Numbered from the stretch's first letter, positions 1-8,382 are shown. The stretch: 64,000 bases of DNA from a halophilic archaeon (GCA_003298465.1 QNGA01000001.1:1240001-1304000); one strand, 5' to 3'. Notes: generated from the letters alone by a model not told the origin. Made by a program: numbers and translations.

Positions 1-1184
1 ACGCCCACAGCACGTACTGGGACGTCGACCCCGCTCTCACGGGGTCGGCGTCGGTGACCTACGTCGCCACCGAGCGACTCAACGCGTCGGTCTGTGCGTC
101 CGGACCGCTGTCGGACCCGGGCGTCAACTGCCGGCGCAACGTCGTCGAGCGCCTCAACCTCTCGACCGGCGAGGTGACGCGGCTGTACAGCCACCGCGCG
201 GAGAACGGTCGCTGGCACGACGTCGACGTCATCGACGACTCGCACGTTCTGGTCGCCGACATCGGCGCGGACGCGGTCTTCGTCGTCAACACTACGTCGG
301 GCGTCCGGGAGTGGACCTGGACCGTCGAGAGCGACCTCCCCGTCGAGAGCGGCGGCGCGTACGACGCGGACTGGTCGCACATCAACGACGTGGAGTACCT
401 CGAAGACGGCCGCGTCATGGTCGACCTTCGCAACCAGGACCGGGTCGCGTTCCTCAACGACAGCGGCCTGATGGAGAACTGGACGCTCGGCAGCGAGGAC
501 GAGTACGGCGTCCTCCGCGAACAGCACAACCCCGACTACATCCCGGCGTCCGAGGGCGGTCCCGCCGTCGTCGTCGCAGACTCCGAGAACCACCGTCTCG
601 TCGAGTACCAGCGCGAGAACGGGTCGTGGCACCGGTCGTGGACGTGGCGGGACGACCGGATGCAGTGGCCGCGTGACGCCGACCGCCTGCCGAACGGCAA
701 CACGCTCGTCACCGACACCGTCGGCGACCGCGTGTTCGAACTGGACGAGTCTGGCGACGTCGTCTGGTCGGTGCCGGTCGACCGCGCCTACGAGGCCGAA
801 CGTCTGGGGACGGGCGACGAGAGCGCTGGCGGTCCGAGCGCAGAGCGCGCCGGCATCGCCTCGCACGCCGTCGAGACGGACGAGCGCGGCGCGGTCGGCA
901 ACGTCGAAGCCGGCATCCGCAACCTGGTTCCGCCGGTCGTCGAGAACGGCCTGCTCGGCTACTTCTTCCCGTGGTGGATGGGCTTCTGGGACGTGCTCGC
1001 CGTCTTCGCGCTGGCCGGCGTCCTCCTCGCCTGGGCCGCGGTCGAACTCCGGTGGGTCGGTCCGTCGCTGACCGTGCAGTTCCCGGTCGAGGTCGAGAAC
1101 GCGGGCGTCGTCTGGTCCGTGCTCCTGTTGCTCGCGCTCGCCGGCGTGGCGTACGCCCTCGACACCGTCTCCGGACTGCTCTGA
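1..1184 (+). CDS. Arylsulfotransferase-like beta-propeller protein, membrane-anchored (5' end outside window)
   Basis: The reading frame is open from the left edge, so the gene starts upstream. The visible part carries repeated propeller-like blades with 'vlVaDig.d.Vf..n..g' and 'LPNGNTLVTDTVGDRVFELD' style strands, as in the arylsulfotransferase (ASST/Arylsulfotrans) family and NHL-like proteins. Two hydrophobic helices close to the C-terminus (around bases 950-1050 and 1105-1180) indicate membrane attachment, with the propeller presumably outside. Haloarchaeal genomes often carry such proteins. Sulfate transfer is not proven, because the N-terminal region is missing and I see no diagnostic catalytic residue in the part available. 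A GTG at base 54 is an internal codon, not a start. Confidence 0.7.
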   Translation, partial: AHSTYWDVDPALTGSASVTYVATERLNASVCASGPLSDPGVNCRRNVVERLNLSTGEVTRLYSHRAENGRWHDVDVIDDSHVLVADIGADAVFVVNTTSGVREWTWTVESDLPVESGGAYDADWSHINDVEYLEDGRVMVDLRNQDRVAFLNDSGLMENWTLGSEDEYGVLREQHNPDYIPASEGGPAVVVADSENHRLVEYQRENGSWHRSWTWRDDRMQWPRDADRLPNGNTLVTDTVGDRVFELDESGDVVWSVPVDRAYEAERLGTGDESAGGPSAERAGIASHAVETDERGAVGNVEAGIRNLVPPVVENGLLGYFFPWWMGFWDVLAVFALAGVLLAWAAVELRWVGPSLTVQFPVEVENAGVVWSVLLLLALAGVAYALDTVSGLL

Positions 1185-1198
1185 GTCGCCGGCCCGGG

Positions 1199-1471
1199 CT
1201 ACATCCCCATGTCGCTCGCCGCCTCGGGTACCGGAACCGCGTCCGGACGCACGCCGAGCAGTTCGGCGGCGTGGTCTATCGCCATGTCGAAGCCGTAGTA
1301 CCGCTCCAGTTCCTCGCCGTCCGCCGTCTCGCGCACCTTCAACATCCCGTACCCCTCGCGGTTCTGCGCGACCGCCGCCGTCCGCCCGTCAGTTTCGAGT
1401 TCGAGGACGCGCTCGCGGTCGGTCTCGCTGTAGCGCGCCGTGACGCCGTTCTCCTCTCGCGTGTCGGTCAT
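1199..1471 (-). CDS. Small conserved haloarchaeal protein (DUF7111-like)
   Basis: This 90-residue protein is soluble, acidic and without membrane segments or cysteine clusters. It contains a beta-rich core ('RERVLELETDGRTAAVAQN') and ends in a run of Ala, Asp and Met. It lies tail to tail with the preceding membrane protein and is divergent from the DNA ligase gene, with about 100 bases between the starts. From memory it resembles a haloarchaea-specific uncharacterised family (DUF7111), but I cannot verify that by search. No function can be given. Confidence 0.65.
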   Translation of the reverse strand: MTDTREENGVTARYSETDRERVLELETDGRTAAVAQNREGYGMLKVRETADGEELERYYGFDMAIDHAAELLGVRPDAVPVPEAASDMGM

Positions 1472-1575
1472 GCTCGCCGGTTCGAGCGCCCGGCAGTCGA
1501 ACGTGTCGGTTCCGGTCCGTGGCGCTTCGAGGCCGTACCGAGCGATTTAATCCGGGGCGCTGGCAACGTCCGACG

Positions 1576-3267
1576 ATGGAGTTCGCGGAGTTCGCCGAGT
1601 GCGCGTCGGAAATCGAGGAGATGAGCGCCGACACCGAGATCGTCGAGGCGGTCACCGACCTGCTGGTGTCGGCCGACGACGACCTGGAGGCCCTGGCGCG
1701 GTTCGTCCAGGGCCGGGTGTTCCCGGCGTGGGACTCGACGACGCTCGACATCGGACCGAACTACTGCTACGAGGCCATCGCGCGGGCGGCCGGCCGGAAC
1801 GTCGCCGCCGACGACGTGGAAGCGAAACTCGCCGAACTGGGCGACGTCGGCGAGGTGGCGGCGAGCTACGACTTCGGCGGTCAGCAGGGCCTCGGCGCGT
1901 TCGGTGGCGGTAGCGAAGACGGCCTCACCGTCGCCGAGGTGTACGACGAACTCGCCGCGCTCGCCGCCGTCGAGGGGTCCGGCAGTCAGGACACGAAGAT
2001 AGACGTCCTGTTCGGCCTGTTCAACCGCACGGATTCGGTGGAGGCGCGCTACCTCGCTCGGCTCGTCCTCTCGGAGATGCGCATCGGCGTCGGCGAGGGG
2101 ACGGTGCGAGACGCCGTCGCAGCGGGCTTCGACGTGCCCGTCGAAGAGGTCGAGCGTGCGCTGCAGGTGTCGAACGACTACGGCCGGGTCGCCCGCGTCG
2201 CCCGCGAGGACGGCACCGAGGGGCTCGCGGCGCTCGATCTGAGCGTCGGCCGGCCCGTGCAGGCGATGCTCGCGCAGGCCGGGACCGTGAGCGACGCGCT
2301 CGACGACTGGGAGCGGGCGGCCGTCGACTGGAAGTACGACGGCGCGCGCGTCCAGTTGCACTACGACCCCGACGGACTGGACCTGCCGGGGGAGCGCGAC
2401 GCGCCCGCGGAGTCCCCGAACGTCCGCGTCTTCTCGCGGAACATGGAGGACGTGACCGACCCGCTCCCCGAAATCGTCGATTACGCGGAGGCGACGCTCG
2501 ACGAACCGGCGATACTGGACGGCGAGGTGGTGGCGATGGACGGCGGCGAACCGCTGCCGTTCCAGGAGGTGCTGCGGCGCTTCCGGCGCAAGCACGACGT
2601 GGCCCGGGCGCGAGAGGAGGTCGCGGTCGAACTCCGGGCGTTCGACTGCCTCCACGCCGGCGGCGAGGACCTGCTGGAAGTCCCCCTGACCGAGCGCCAC
2701 GACCACCTCCGGGACCTGCTCGGCGACGACGTCTCCGAACTGGTCGTCAGCGACGACCCGGACGACATCGCCGACGTGGAGGCCGACGCGCTAGACGCCG
2801 GCCACGAGGGCATCATGCTGAAGAACCCCGAGTCGACGTACTCGCCGGGGCGCCGCGGGAAGAACTGGCTCAAGCGGAAGCCGGACGTGGAGACGCTCGA
2901 CCTCGTCGTCACCGGCGCGGAGTGGGGCGAGGGCCGCCGCGCGAGCTTCCTCGGTACCTTCCTGCTGTCCGCGTGGACCGAATCCGGCTTCGAGACCATC
3001 GGCAAGGTGGCCACGGGCATCACCGACGAGGAACTGGCCGAACTGACGGATCTGCTCGAACCCCACATCGCCGCCCAGGACGGCCAGGAGGTCAACCTCT
3101 CGCCCGAAGTCGTCTTCGAGGTGGGCTACGAGGAGATTCAGGAGTCGCCCACCTACTCGTCGGGGTACGCCCTTCGGTTCCCCCGCTTCCTCGGCGTCCG
3201 AGAGGACAAGGACCCCGAGGACGCCGACTCCCTGGAGCGCGTGGAACGGCTGGCAGAACGACAGTGA
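1576..3267 (+). CDS. ligA: ATP-dependent DNA ligase
   Basis: The protein seals nicks in DNA, joining Okazaki fragments and repair products by an adenylated-lysine mechanism. At 563 residues it matches archaeal/eukaryotic ligase I-type enzymes. It has an N-terminal DNA-binding domain (about 1-210), an adenylation domain with the nucleophile motif WKYDG (Lys253), a later 'EGIMLKNPESTY' motif and 'GKNWLKRKPD' (motif V type), and a C-terminal OB fold. The start at 1576 is preferred over an upstream in-frame start at 1519 because the protein then begins 'MEFAEF' as homologues do, and a TATA-like gatttaat lies near 1543, about 30 bases upstream. It is the probable replicative ligase, in keeping with PriS and GINS elsewhere in the window. 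Confidence 0.95.
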   Translation: MEFAEFAECASEIEEMSADTEIVEAVTDLLVSADDDLEALARFVQGRVFPAWDSTTLDIGPNYCYEAIARAAGRNVAADDVEAKLAELGDVGEVAASYDFGGQQGLGAFGGGSEDGLTVAEVYDELAALAAVEGSGSQDTKIDVLFGLFNRTDSVEARYLARLVLSEMRIGVGEGTVRDAVAAGFDVPVEEVERALQVSNDYGRVARVAREDGTEGLAALDLSVGRPVQAMLAQAGTVSDALDDWERAAVDWKYDGARVQLHYDPDGLDLPGERDAPAESPNVRVFSRNMEDVTDPLPEIVDYAEATLDEPAILDGEVVAMDGGEPLPFQEVLRRFRRKHDVARAREEVAVELRAFDCLHAGGEDLLEVPLTERHDHLRDLLGDDVSELVVSDDPDDIADVEADALDAGHEGIMLKNPESTYSPGRRGKNWLKRKPDVETLDLVVTGAEWGEGRRASFLGTFLLSAWTESGFETIGKVATGITDEELAELTDLLEPHIAAQDGQEVNLSPEVVFEVGYEEIQESPTYSSGYALRFPRFLGVREDKDPEDADSLERVERLAERQ

Positions 3268-3318
3268 CCGCCGGGCGTCGTTACGGGGGACCGTCGCCCG
3301 TCGAACCGATAGCGAAGG

Positions 3319-3717
3319 TCACTCCTCTTCGAACTCTTCGACGGTAGCTTCTATCTTCGTTAGCAACCGTTCGACCTTCGCGTTCGGATAGTAGTGAATC
3401 TCTCTGTTCGGGATGTCGTAGTCTACCAGCCCGCCGTCTTCGAGCTTCGGACCGTGGACGTGAACGAGAACCGAAAGCAGATGGTCTTCCCCGGGCGACT
3501 CGCCGTATCGCTTCTGTTCGAGCTCCTTGATGTAGTTGATTATCTCGTCGATAGAATGAACCTGTCCCGGTGCGTCGCGAAGATGCTTGATGACTCCTCG
3601 TCGCTGGTAGTTACTCAGGATCTCCAGTATCTCGTCCGTAGAGAGAGACTCCTCCCGAGGACTCTCGTTTCCCCGTCCCCCTTCGGCCATGCTGTCAACG
3701 TCTACTCGGACGCCCAT
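3319..3717 (-). CDS. Winged-helix protein, DUF7344-like
   Basis: The protein has 132 residues. After a short polar N-terminus comes a helix-turn-helix-like segment ('STDEILEILSNYQRRGVIKHL') followed by 'HGPKLEDGGLVDYD', the recognition helix/wing pattern of the small haloarchaeal DUF7344 wHTH proteins. The Glu-rich C-terminal helix may dimerise. It is probably a DNA-binding regulator; its targets are unknown. The gene is convergent with the ligase and its 5' end faces the tRNA-Leu region. A second possible start (ATG at 3690, 'MAEGG') would remove nine residues. Confidence 0.7.
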   Translation of the reverse strand: MGVRVDVDSMAEGGRGNESPREESLSTDEILEILSNYQRRGVIKHLRDAPGQVHSIDEIINYIKELEQKRYGESPGEDHLLSVLVHVHGPKLEDGGLVDYDIPNREIHYYPNAKVERLLTKIEATVEEFEEE

Positions 3718-3895
3718 AATGTTATTGGGCTAACAAAATCGCGCCGAACGCATCGCGATACTATCGACTGCGAAGGAATCCCTATCTTCCGCTCGAACGT
3801 TCCATACGGTGAGGTCGCTCCATTCGGTCGCGCGTGGCAGGGTTCCAATCCTTCCTGCCCGCGCACTCTCTGCTCAGGGGTTGTTCGCGGAGAAG

Positions 3896-3919
3896 TGCGC
3901 GGGACCGGATTCGAACCGG
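3896..3919 (-). repeat. Extra copy of the tRNA-Leu(UAG) 3' end
   Basis: These 24 bases are identical to 3999-4022, which are the discriminator base, 3' acceptor strand and T arm of tRNA-Leu(UAG). The copy lies 103 bases from the original on its 3' side. The 5' two thirds of a tRNA are absent, so it is not a gene. The sequence between the copies holds a hairpin, GGAAACC at 3921-3927 pairing with GGTTTCC at 3939-3945. A duplicated tRNA 3' end is what integration and later loss of an element using the tRNA as attachment site would leave. Local duplication is equally possible. Confidence 0.7.
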
Positions 3920-3998
3920 AGGAAACCTCACTTCGTTCGGTTTCCGGGGCTCGAATCGGTCTGCACGTACACACCTCTCACGTTCGTTCGAGACGGTA

Positions 3999-4083
3999 TG
4001 CGCGGGACCGGATTCGAACCGGCGGACCCCTACGGGACAGCGTCCTAAGCGCTGCGCCGTTGGCCTGGCTTGGCTACCCGCGC
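3999..4083 (-). tRNA. tRNA-Leu(UAG)
   Basis: On the minus strand the 85-base gene begins GCGCGGG, which pairs with the 3' CCCGCGC, followed by discriminator A. The anticodon arm is cagcg-cuUAGga-cgcug, giving anticodon UAG (reads CUA). The long extra arm typical of class II tRNAs is present (gtcccgtaggggtc region), and the T loop TTCGAAT is canonical. CCA is not encoded. No intron is visible. Confidence 0.95.
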
Positions 4084-4139
4084 TCACCGTTTCGTTCAGA
4101 ACTGCTACCCAAGAAGCTGTCGTTCTGGACGAGGGCTTA

Positions 4140-4487
4140 ATGTGTCGGCGCACGCTACCCGAGTACGTGTACCGCGCACGCGACCAGGTGGAAAACGAGG
4201 AGTGGCTCGCCGAACTCCAGCAGGTCGCCGACAGACTCGACCTCGACACGCCCGCGCGTTCGCGGGCCGCCGACCTGTTCCTCTCGACCGTCGCCCGGTC
4301 CGACGACGCCGAGGAGCGGTCGAAGCGCGCCGTGGCGGCCGCGAGCCTCTACGCCGGGGCGCTCATCGAGGGGGACCAGCGCTCCCAGCAGGCGGTCGCC
4401 GACGCGGCGGGGGTCGCGCGGCTGACAGTCCAGCAGCGCTGGAAGTCGATTCTCGAAGAAGCGGGGCTGGAACCGCCGTCGTGGTAG
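4140..4487 (+). CDS. Short TFIIB-like (single cyclin-repeat) protein
   Basis: This 115-residue protein resembles one cyclin repeat of archaeal TFB. The central 'RSKRAVAAASLYAGALI' matches the alanine-rich cyclin helices, and 'SQQAVADAAGVARLTVQQRW' matches the TFIIB helix-turn-helix that reads the BRE element (compare the usual 'TQxxVAxxAGVTxVTIRxRY'). A zinc ribbon and the other repeat are missing, so it cannot act as a complete TFB. It may modulate transcription initiation or have another DNA-binding role. The start is taken at the first ATG after the tRNA. It is convergent with coaD, with 12 bases between stops. Confidence 0.75.
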   Translation: MCRRTLPEYVYRARDQVENEEWLAELQQVADRLDLDTPARSRAADLFLSTVARSDDAEERSKRAVAAASLYAGALIEGDQRSQQAVADAAGVARLTVQQRWKSILEEAGLEPPSW

Positions 4488-4499
4488 CGAGAACCGCCG

Positions 4500-4988
4500 C
4501 TACTCCTGGGGTTTCCGTCCGTCGCGCTCCGGCGTCAGGTTGCCGTGCTCGTCGATTTCGCCCTCGACGATGCGCGTGCTGGAGATGATGTCGCCGTCCT
4601 CGGCCTCGACGTGGTCGACGACGAGTATCTCCAGGGGGTCGTGGCCGCGCTGCTCGCGAATCTCGTTGATGCGCTGGCCGCCGTCCCGGGTTTCGGGCGA
4701 GACGACGAGCGCGTCGAACTGCGGTTCGGTCGCGATGCCGGTCGGTTCCTCCAGCTTTCGAACCTGGAACTCGCGGTCGAACTCCTCGGCGATGGACCGG
4801 AGCTCGGCTTCGAGGTCGCGCTTGCGCTCCTCGAACGGGCGGACGTACCGGTCGACGTGGCGCGTCTTCGGCGCGAGTTCGTCGCTCGTCAACCCGACGG
4901 TCACGTCACCGCGTTCGAACGCCCGTTCGAACAGCTTCCGGTGACCGTCGTGAACCGGGTCGAACGTCCCCCCCAGCGCAACGTCCAT
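4500..4988 (-). CDS. coaD: Phosphopantetheine adenylyltransferase (archaeal type)
   Basis: The enzyme converts 4'-phosphopantetheine and ATP to dephospho-CoA, the penultimate step of CoA synthesis. The 162-residue protein opens with 'MDVALGGTFDPVHDGHRKLF', which contains the nucleotidyltransferase signature (T/G)xFDPxHxGH. Later 'IISSTRI' matches the family's ISSTRI motif that binds the ATP phosphates. The start at 4988 places that motif at residue 7 and follows a TATA-like box at 5012-5019; the longer frame starting at 5066 adds an unlikely Arg-rich extension. Confidence 0.92.
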   Translation of the reverse strand: MDVALGGTFDPVHDGHRKLFERAFERGDVTVGLTSDELAPKTRHVDRYVRPFEERKRDLEAELRSIAEEFDREFQVRKLEEPTGIATEPQFDALVVSPETRDGGQRINEIREQRGHDPLEILVVDHVEAEDGDIISSTRIVEGEIDEHGNLTPERDGRKPQE

Positions 4989-5011
4989 ACCCCGGCGAAT
5001 GGTACCGCGGG

Positions 5012-5019
5012 GTTTATCA
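5012..5019 (-). promoter_or_regulatory. Probable TATA box of coaD
   Basis: Read on the minus strand the sequence is tgataaac, an AT-rich break in GC-rich DNA centred about 27 bases before the coaD ATG. That spacing is typical of leaderless haloarchaeal transcripts. Confidence 0.5.
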
Positions 5020-5173
5020 CCTTCGGAACACCCTCGACGCCTTCTGCGGTTCGCGTCCGCTTCCATCCGTTCTGGGGCGACCGGACCCGGACGACGACCA
5101 CGCGAGGGCTCGAATCCGGTCCCGCGGGGCTGGGCTCGACAGCCGAAACGGACAACCGCGCACGGGGCGAACG

Positions 5174-5644
5174 ATGCGATGGGTGTACGAAATGGGGGGA
5201 TATCTAGTGGCGATAGACGGTTCGCCAGCGAGCAAGGACGCGCTCCGGTACGCGCTCGAGATGGCGCGAGACACCGGGGCGGCGGTGACGGCGATTCACG
5301 TCGTCTCGCCCGAGCAGTTCTTCGTCGGCGGCGACGAACCGCCGGAGAGCTTCGCGGATGCCGACGACGACCTCCTGCTGTCGAGCGTCGAGGACGCCGA
5401 GACCCGCGGACAGGAGTTGCTCGACGAGGCGACGGCGGTGGCCGAGCGCGCCGACGCGGAGATAGAGACGGGGATGCTGTACGGCGAACCGGTCGAACGC
5501 ATCACGGAGTACGCCGACGAGGAGGACTTCGATGCCATCTACGTCGGCCACCGCGGGACGTCGGACCGGTACGAGGGGCTGTTCGGCAGCGTCGCCAAGG
5601 CGGTCGCCGGGCGCGCGACGGTTCCGGTGACCGTCGTGCGCTGA
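5174..5644 (+). CDS. Universal stress protein (UspA family)
   Basis: The protein is a 156-residue single Usp domain with a Rossmann-like fold. Its N-terminus contains 'YLVAIDGSPASKDALRYALE', the usual first strand and helix. The C-terminal half has the ATP-binding pattern G-2x-G-9x-G-S at residues 125-139 (GHRG...LFGS), so it is probably an ATP-binding member. Such proteins respond to stress or energy state, but the specific role is unknown. An alternative start at 5192 (MGGY) is possible and would place the first strand closer to the N-terminus. A perfect palindrome lies just after the gene. Confidence 0.88.
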   Translation: MRWVYEMGGYLVAIDGSPASKDALRYALEMARDTGAAVTAIHVVSPEQFFVGGDEPPESFADADDDLLLSSVEDAETRGQELLDEATAVAERADAEIETGMLYGEPVERITEYADEEDFDAIYVGHRGTSDRYEGLFGSVAKAVAGRATVPVTVVR

Positions 5645-5665
5645 GCGGCGTCCATAGTTGCGGCA

Positions 5666-5685
5666 GGCGGTATCCTGATACCGCC
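5666..5685. repeat. Perfect 9-bp inverted repeat between usp and aroA
   Basis: The sequence ggcggtatcctgataccgcc folds into a 9-base-pair stem with a 2-base centre. It sits 22 bases after the usp stop and 20 bases before the aroA ATG. No T-run follows, so it is not a typical terminator. A dimeric-regulator operator over the aroA start is an alternative. Confidence 0.45.
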
Positions 5686-5704
5686 CCGGGTAGACGTGGC
5701 GCAC

Positions 5705-6997
5705 ATGGACACAGAAATCACGCCGTCGACGCTCGCGGGGACGGCGCGCGCACCGCCGTCGAAGAGCTACACCCACCGCGCGATTCTCGCGGCGGGCTAC
5801 TCCGGTGGCGCGCTCGTGTACGACCCGCTGCTAAGCGCCGACACGGAGGCGACGATGCGGGCCGTGGACGCGATGGGCGGCGACGTGACCGAAACCGAGA
5901 GCGGCGCCGTCGAGATAGACGGCTTCGACGGCCGGCCCGACGTGCCGGCGGACGTGCTCGACTGCGCGAACAGCGGGACGACGATGCGCCTCGTGACGGG
6001 GGCGGCCGCGCTCGCGGACGGCATCACGGTCCTCTCGGGGGACGCGTCGCTCCGGTCGCGCCCGCATGGACCGCTCCTCTCGGCAATCGAGGAACTCGGC
6101 GGGCGCGCCGAGAGCACTCGCAGGAACGGACAGGCGCCGCTCGTCGTGCGAGGACCTATCGAGGGCGGCACGGTCTCGATGCCGGGCGACGTCTCCTCGC
6201 AGTTCGTCTCCTCGCTGTTGATGGCCGGCGCGCTCACCGACGAGGGCGTCGAGGTCGACCTCGAGACCGAATTGAAGTCCGCACCCTACGTCGACATCAC
6301 GCTCGAACTGCTGGACGAGTTCGGCGTCGAGGCCGGGAAGGGCGGCGACAGCTACCACGTCGAGGGCGGCCAGTTCTACGAACCGACGGACGGCGAGTAC
6401 CACGTCCCCGGCGACTTCTCGTCCATCTCGTACCTGCTCGCGGCGGGCGCGGTCGCGGCCGACGAGGACGCCGCCGTGCGCGTCGAGGGCGCGTACCCGA
6501 GCGCGCAGGGCGACACCCACATCGTTCCCGTGCTGGGGCGGATGGGGGCGGACGTGGACTGGAACCGCGACGACGGCGTCGTCACCGTCCGGCGCTCGTC
6601 GCTCTCGGGAACCGAGGTGGACGTCGGCGACACGCCCGACCTGCTGCCCACCGTCGCGGCGCTCGGTGCTGTCGCGGACGGCGAGACCCGCATCGTCAAC
6701 TGCGAGCACGTCCGGTACAAGGAGACCGACCGCGTCTCGGTCATGGCCGAGGAACTCGAGAAACTCGGCGCCGCGGTCGAGGAGCGCGAGGACGAACTCG
6801 TGGTGAACGGCGGCGAGTCCGACCTCCGGGGGGCCCGCGTCGAGGGGCACGCCGACCACCGCATCGTGATGGCCCTCTCCGTCGCCGCGCTGGCCGCCGA
6901 CGGCCCGACGACGGTCGGCGACGCCGAACACGTCGACGTGTCGTTCCCGGACTTCTTCCAGGTGCTGTACGACCTCGGTGCCGACATCGACCGGTAA
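5705..6997 (+). CDS. aroA: 3-phosphoshikimate 1-carboxyvinyltransferase (EPSP synthase)
   Basis: The enzyme transfers the enolpyruvyl group of PEP to shikimate 3-phosphate in chorismate and aromatic amino acid synthesis. The 430-residue protein shows the family motifs in order: '[10 protein letters not shown]' with substrate-binding Lys20, 'NSGTTMRL' (PEP-binding loop), 'RPHGPLL', '[11 protein letters not shown]', and 'KETDR' near residue 340. The length is normal. The ATG at 5705 is chosen over the in-frame GTG at 5696 because it places the Lys motif where homologues have it. It stands alone, without other shikimate genes nearby. Confidence 0.95.
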   Translation: MDTEITPSTLAGTARAPPSKSYTHRAILAAGYSGGALVYDPLLSADTEATMRAVDAMGGDVTETESGAVEIDGFDGRPDVPADVLDCANSGTTMRLVTGAAALADGITVLSGDASLRSRPHGPLLSAIEELGGRAESTRRNGQAPLVVRGPIEGGTVSMPGDVSSQFVSSLLMAGALTDEGVEVDLETELKSAPYVDITLELLDEFGVEAGKGGDSYHVEGGQFYEPTDGEYHVPGDFSSISYLLAAGAVAADEDAAVRVEGAYPSAQGDTHIVPVLGRMGADVDWNRDDGVVTVRRSSLSGTEVDVGDTPDLLPTVAALGAVADGETRIVNCEHVRYKETDRVSVMAEELEKLGAAVEEREDELVVNGGESDLRGARVEGHADHRIVMALSVAALAADGPTTVGDAEHVDVSFPDFFQVLYDLGADIDR

Positions 6998-7008
6998 TCT
7001 GGGACCTC

Positions 7009-7026
7009 TATGCATGGACATGCATA
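7009..7026. promoter_or_regulatory. Palindrome upstream of folD, putative operator
   Basis: The sequence tatgcatggacatgcata is a perfect inverted repeat (8-base arms, GA centre) in an otherwise GC-rich region. It ends 73 bases before the folD start and about 38 bases before a possible TATA sequence (aatatt, 7065-7070). The position and symmetry suit a dimeric regulator. Which one is not known to me. Confidence 0.5.
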
Positions 7027-7099
7027 ACGCAGCTTCTTTTGGATGAGAAATAGGCACGAACCCGAATATTGAAGGGCGTCCGGACTCCACTCTCCGGTA

Positions 7100-7993
7100 A
7101 TGACGAACGTCATCGACGGCGACGCCGTCGCCGCGGAGATTCGCTCCGACCTCGAAGCCAGCGTCGAGACGCTCACCGACGCGGGCGCTCGGCCGGGGCT
7201 CGCCACGGTGCTGATGAGCGACGACCCCGCCAGCGAGACGTACGTCTCGATGAAACAGAACGACTGCGAGGAGGTCGGCATCGAGAGCGTCCACGTCGAA
7301 CTCGACCAGGAGGCGCCCGCCGAGGAGCTGTACGACACGGTCGAGGAGCTGAACCGCGACCCCGACGTTCACGGAATCCTGGTCCAGATGCCCCTCGTCG
7401 ACCAGGTCGACGAACGCCGCGTGCTCCGCACCGTCGCTCCCGAGAAGGACGTCGACGCGTTCCACCCGGAGAACGTCGGACGGCTCGTCGCCGGCGACGC
7501 CCGGTTCAAACCCTGTACCCCCCACGGCATCCAGAAGCTCCTCGAACACGAGGGCGTCGAGACCGAGGGGGCGGAGGCGGTCGTCGTCGGACGCTCGAAC
7601 ATCGTCGGCAAGCCGATGGCGAACCTCTTCGTCCAGAAAGGGCCGTTCGGAAACGCGACGACGACGGTCTGTCACTCCCGCACGGCGGATCTGGCGGCGC
7701 ACACCCGCGAGGCGGACGTCGTCGTCGCGGCCGCGGGCGTCCCCGAGCTAATCGACGGTTCGATGCTGAAGGAGGGCGCGACCGTCGTCGACGTCGGCGT
7801 CAACCGCGTGGACGCGGACACCGAGAAGGGCTACGAACTCGTCGGCGACGTGGAGTTCGAGTCCGCGAAGGAGGTCGCCGGCGCCATCACCCCCGTCCCC
7901 GGCGGCGTCGGGCCGATGACCCGCGCGATGTTGCTCTACAACACCGTGAAGGCCGCCAGCCGGCAGGAAGGCGTCGACGTAACCCTGCCCTAA
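7100..7993 (+). CDS. folD: Bifunctional methylene-THF dehydrogenase / methenyl-THF cyclohydrolase
   Basis: The enzyme interconverts 5,10-methylene-, methenyl- and 10-formyl-tetrahydrofolate and feeds purine synthesis. The 297-residue protein has the catalytic pair Tyr48/Lys52 in 'YVSMKQNDC', the folate loop 'GILVQMPL', the cofactor region 'VVGRSNIVGKPMA' and the terminal 'PVPGGVGPMTRAML' signature. Haloarchaea use folate for one-carbon transfer, and glyA, which supplies methylene-THF, is in the same window. The stop overlaps the end of the convergent downstream gene by 4 bases. Confidence 0.95.
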   Translation: MTNVIDGDAVAAEIRSDLEASVETLTDAGARPGLATVLMSDDPASETYVSMKQNDCEEVGIESVHVELDQEAPAEELYDTVEELNRDPDVHGILVQMPLVDQVDERRVLRTVAPEKDVDAFHPENVGRLVAGDARFKPCTPHGIQKLLEHEGVETEGAEAVVVGRSNIVGKPMANLFVQKGPFGNATTTVCHSRTADLAAHTREADVVVAAAGVPELIDGSMLKEGATVVDVGVNRVDADTEKGYELVGDVEFESAKEVAGAITPVPGGVGPMTRAMLLYNTVKAASRQEGVDVTLP

Positions 7994-8382
7994 TCCCGCT
8001 CGTTCGCGTCGCGGTCGGTCCGTCGCGCGCTCGCATCTCGTCGCTCCGTCCGTCGCTCGTTCTCCCGTCCCCCGACGCCCTCCCGTCGCCAGTCGCGCTG
8101 GCTCGCGGTCCGGTCGTCGTGCTCCTCGCGCCGATAGGCCGTGCCCTCGCCGTCGAAACCGCGGTCAGTCGGTCCACGGTCGCGCGTCCGCCGCTTCTGC
8201 AGGACCAGCAGGAGGACGACGACTCCGAGGATAGTGAGCCCGGCCAGTCGAGCGAACGCGTCGCTCCCGGGCGAGAGTGCAGTACTCCAATCCAGCCACG
8301 GACCGACCACCGCCGCGACGAGCGCGGCCGCGACTGTCGCTCTGACCAACCGGCCACCCCACGACGGGCCGTCGGTCGCCAT
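7990..8382 (-). CDS. Small membrane protein with charged tail
   Basis: This 130-residue protein is not recognised. It has two predicted membrane helices in the first half (about residues 12-30 and 42-61, 'LAGLTILGVVVLLLVLQKRR'), then an Arg/Asp/Glu-rich low-complexity tail of about 65 residues that probably lies in the cytoplasm. It is tail to tail with folD, with a 4-base overlap. Codon use fits the surroundings. The tail could be unstructured; no function can be proposed. Confidence 0.6.
   Translation of the reverse strand: MATDGPSWGGRLVRATVAAALVAAVVGPWLDWSTALSPGSDAFARLAGLTILGVVVLLLVLQKRRTRDRGPTDRGFDGEGTAYRREEHDDRTASQRDWRREGVGGRENERRTERRDASARRTDRDANERD

Noticed and set aside
3896..3998. 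A second tRNA gene near tRNA-Leu(UAG)
   Set aside because: Only the T arm and acceptor end are present. No anticodon arm or 5' acceptor strand can be found.
4999..7053. Plus-strand frame of 684 codons
   Set aside because: It is an Arg/Gly-rich off-frame reading through usp and aroA, both of which have strong family motifs in other frames.
5831..7702. Minus-strand frame of 623 codons
   Set aside because: It spans antisense parts of both aroA and folD, has no recognisable domain and is rich in Arg, Val and His as expected for a shadow frame.
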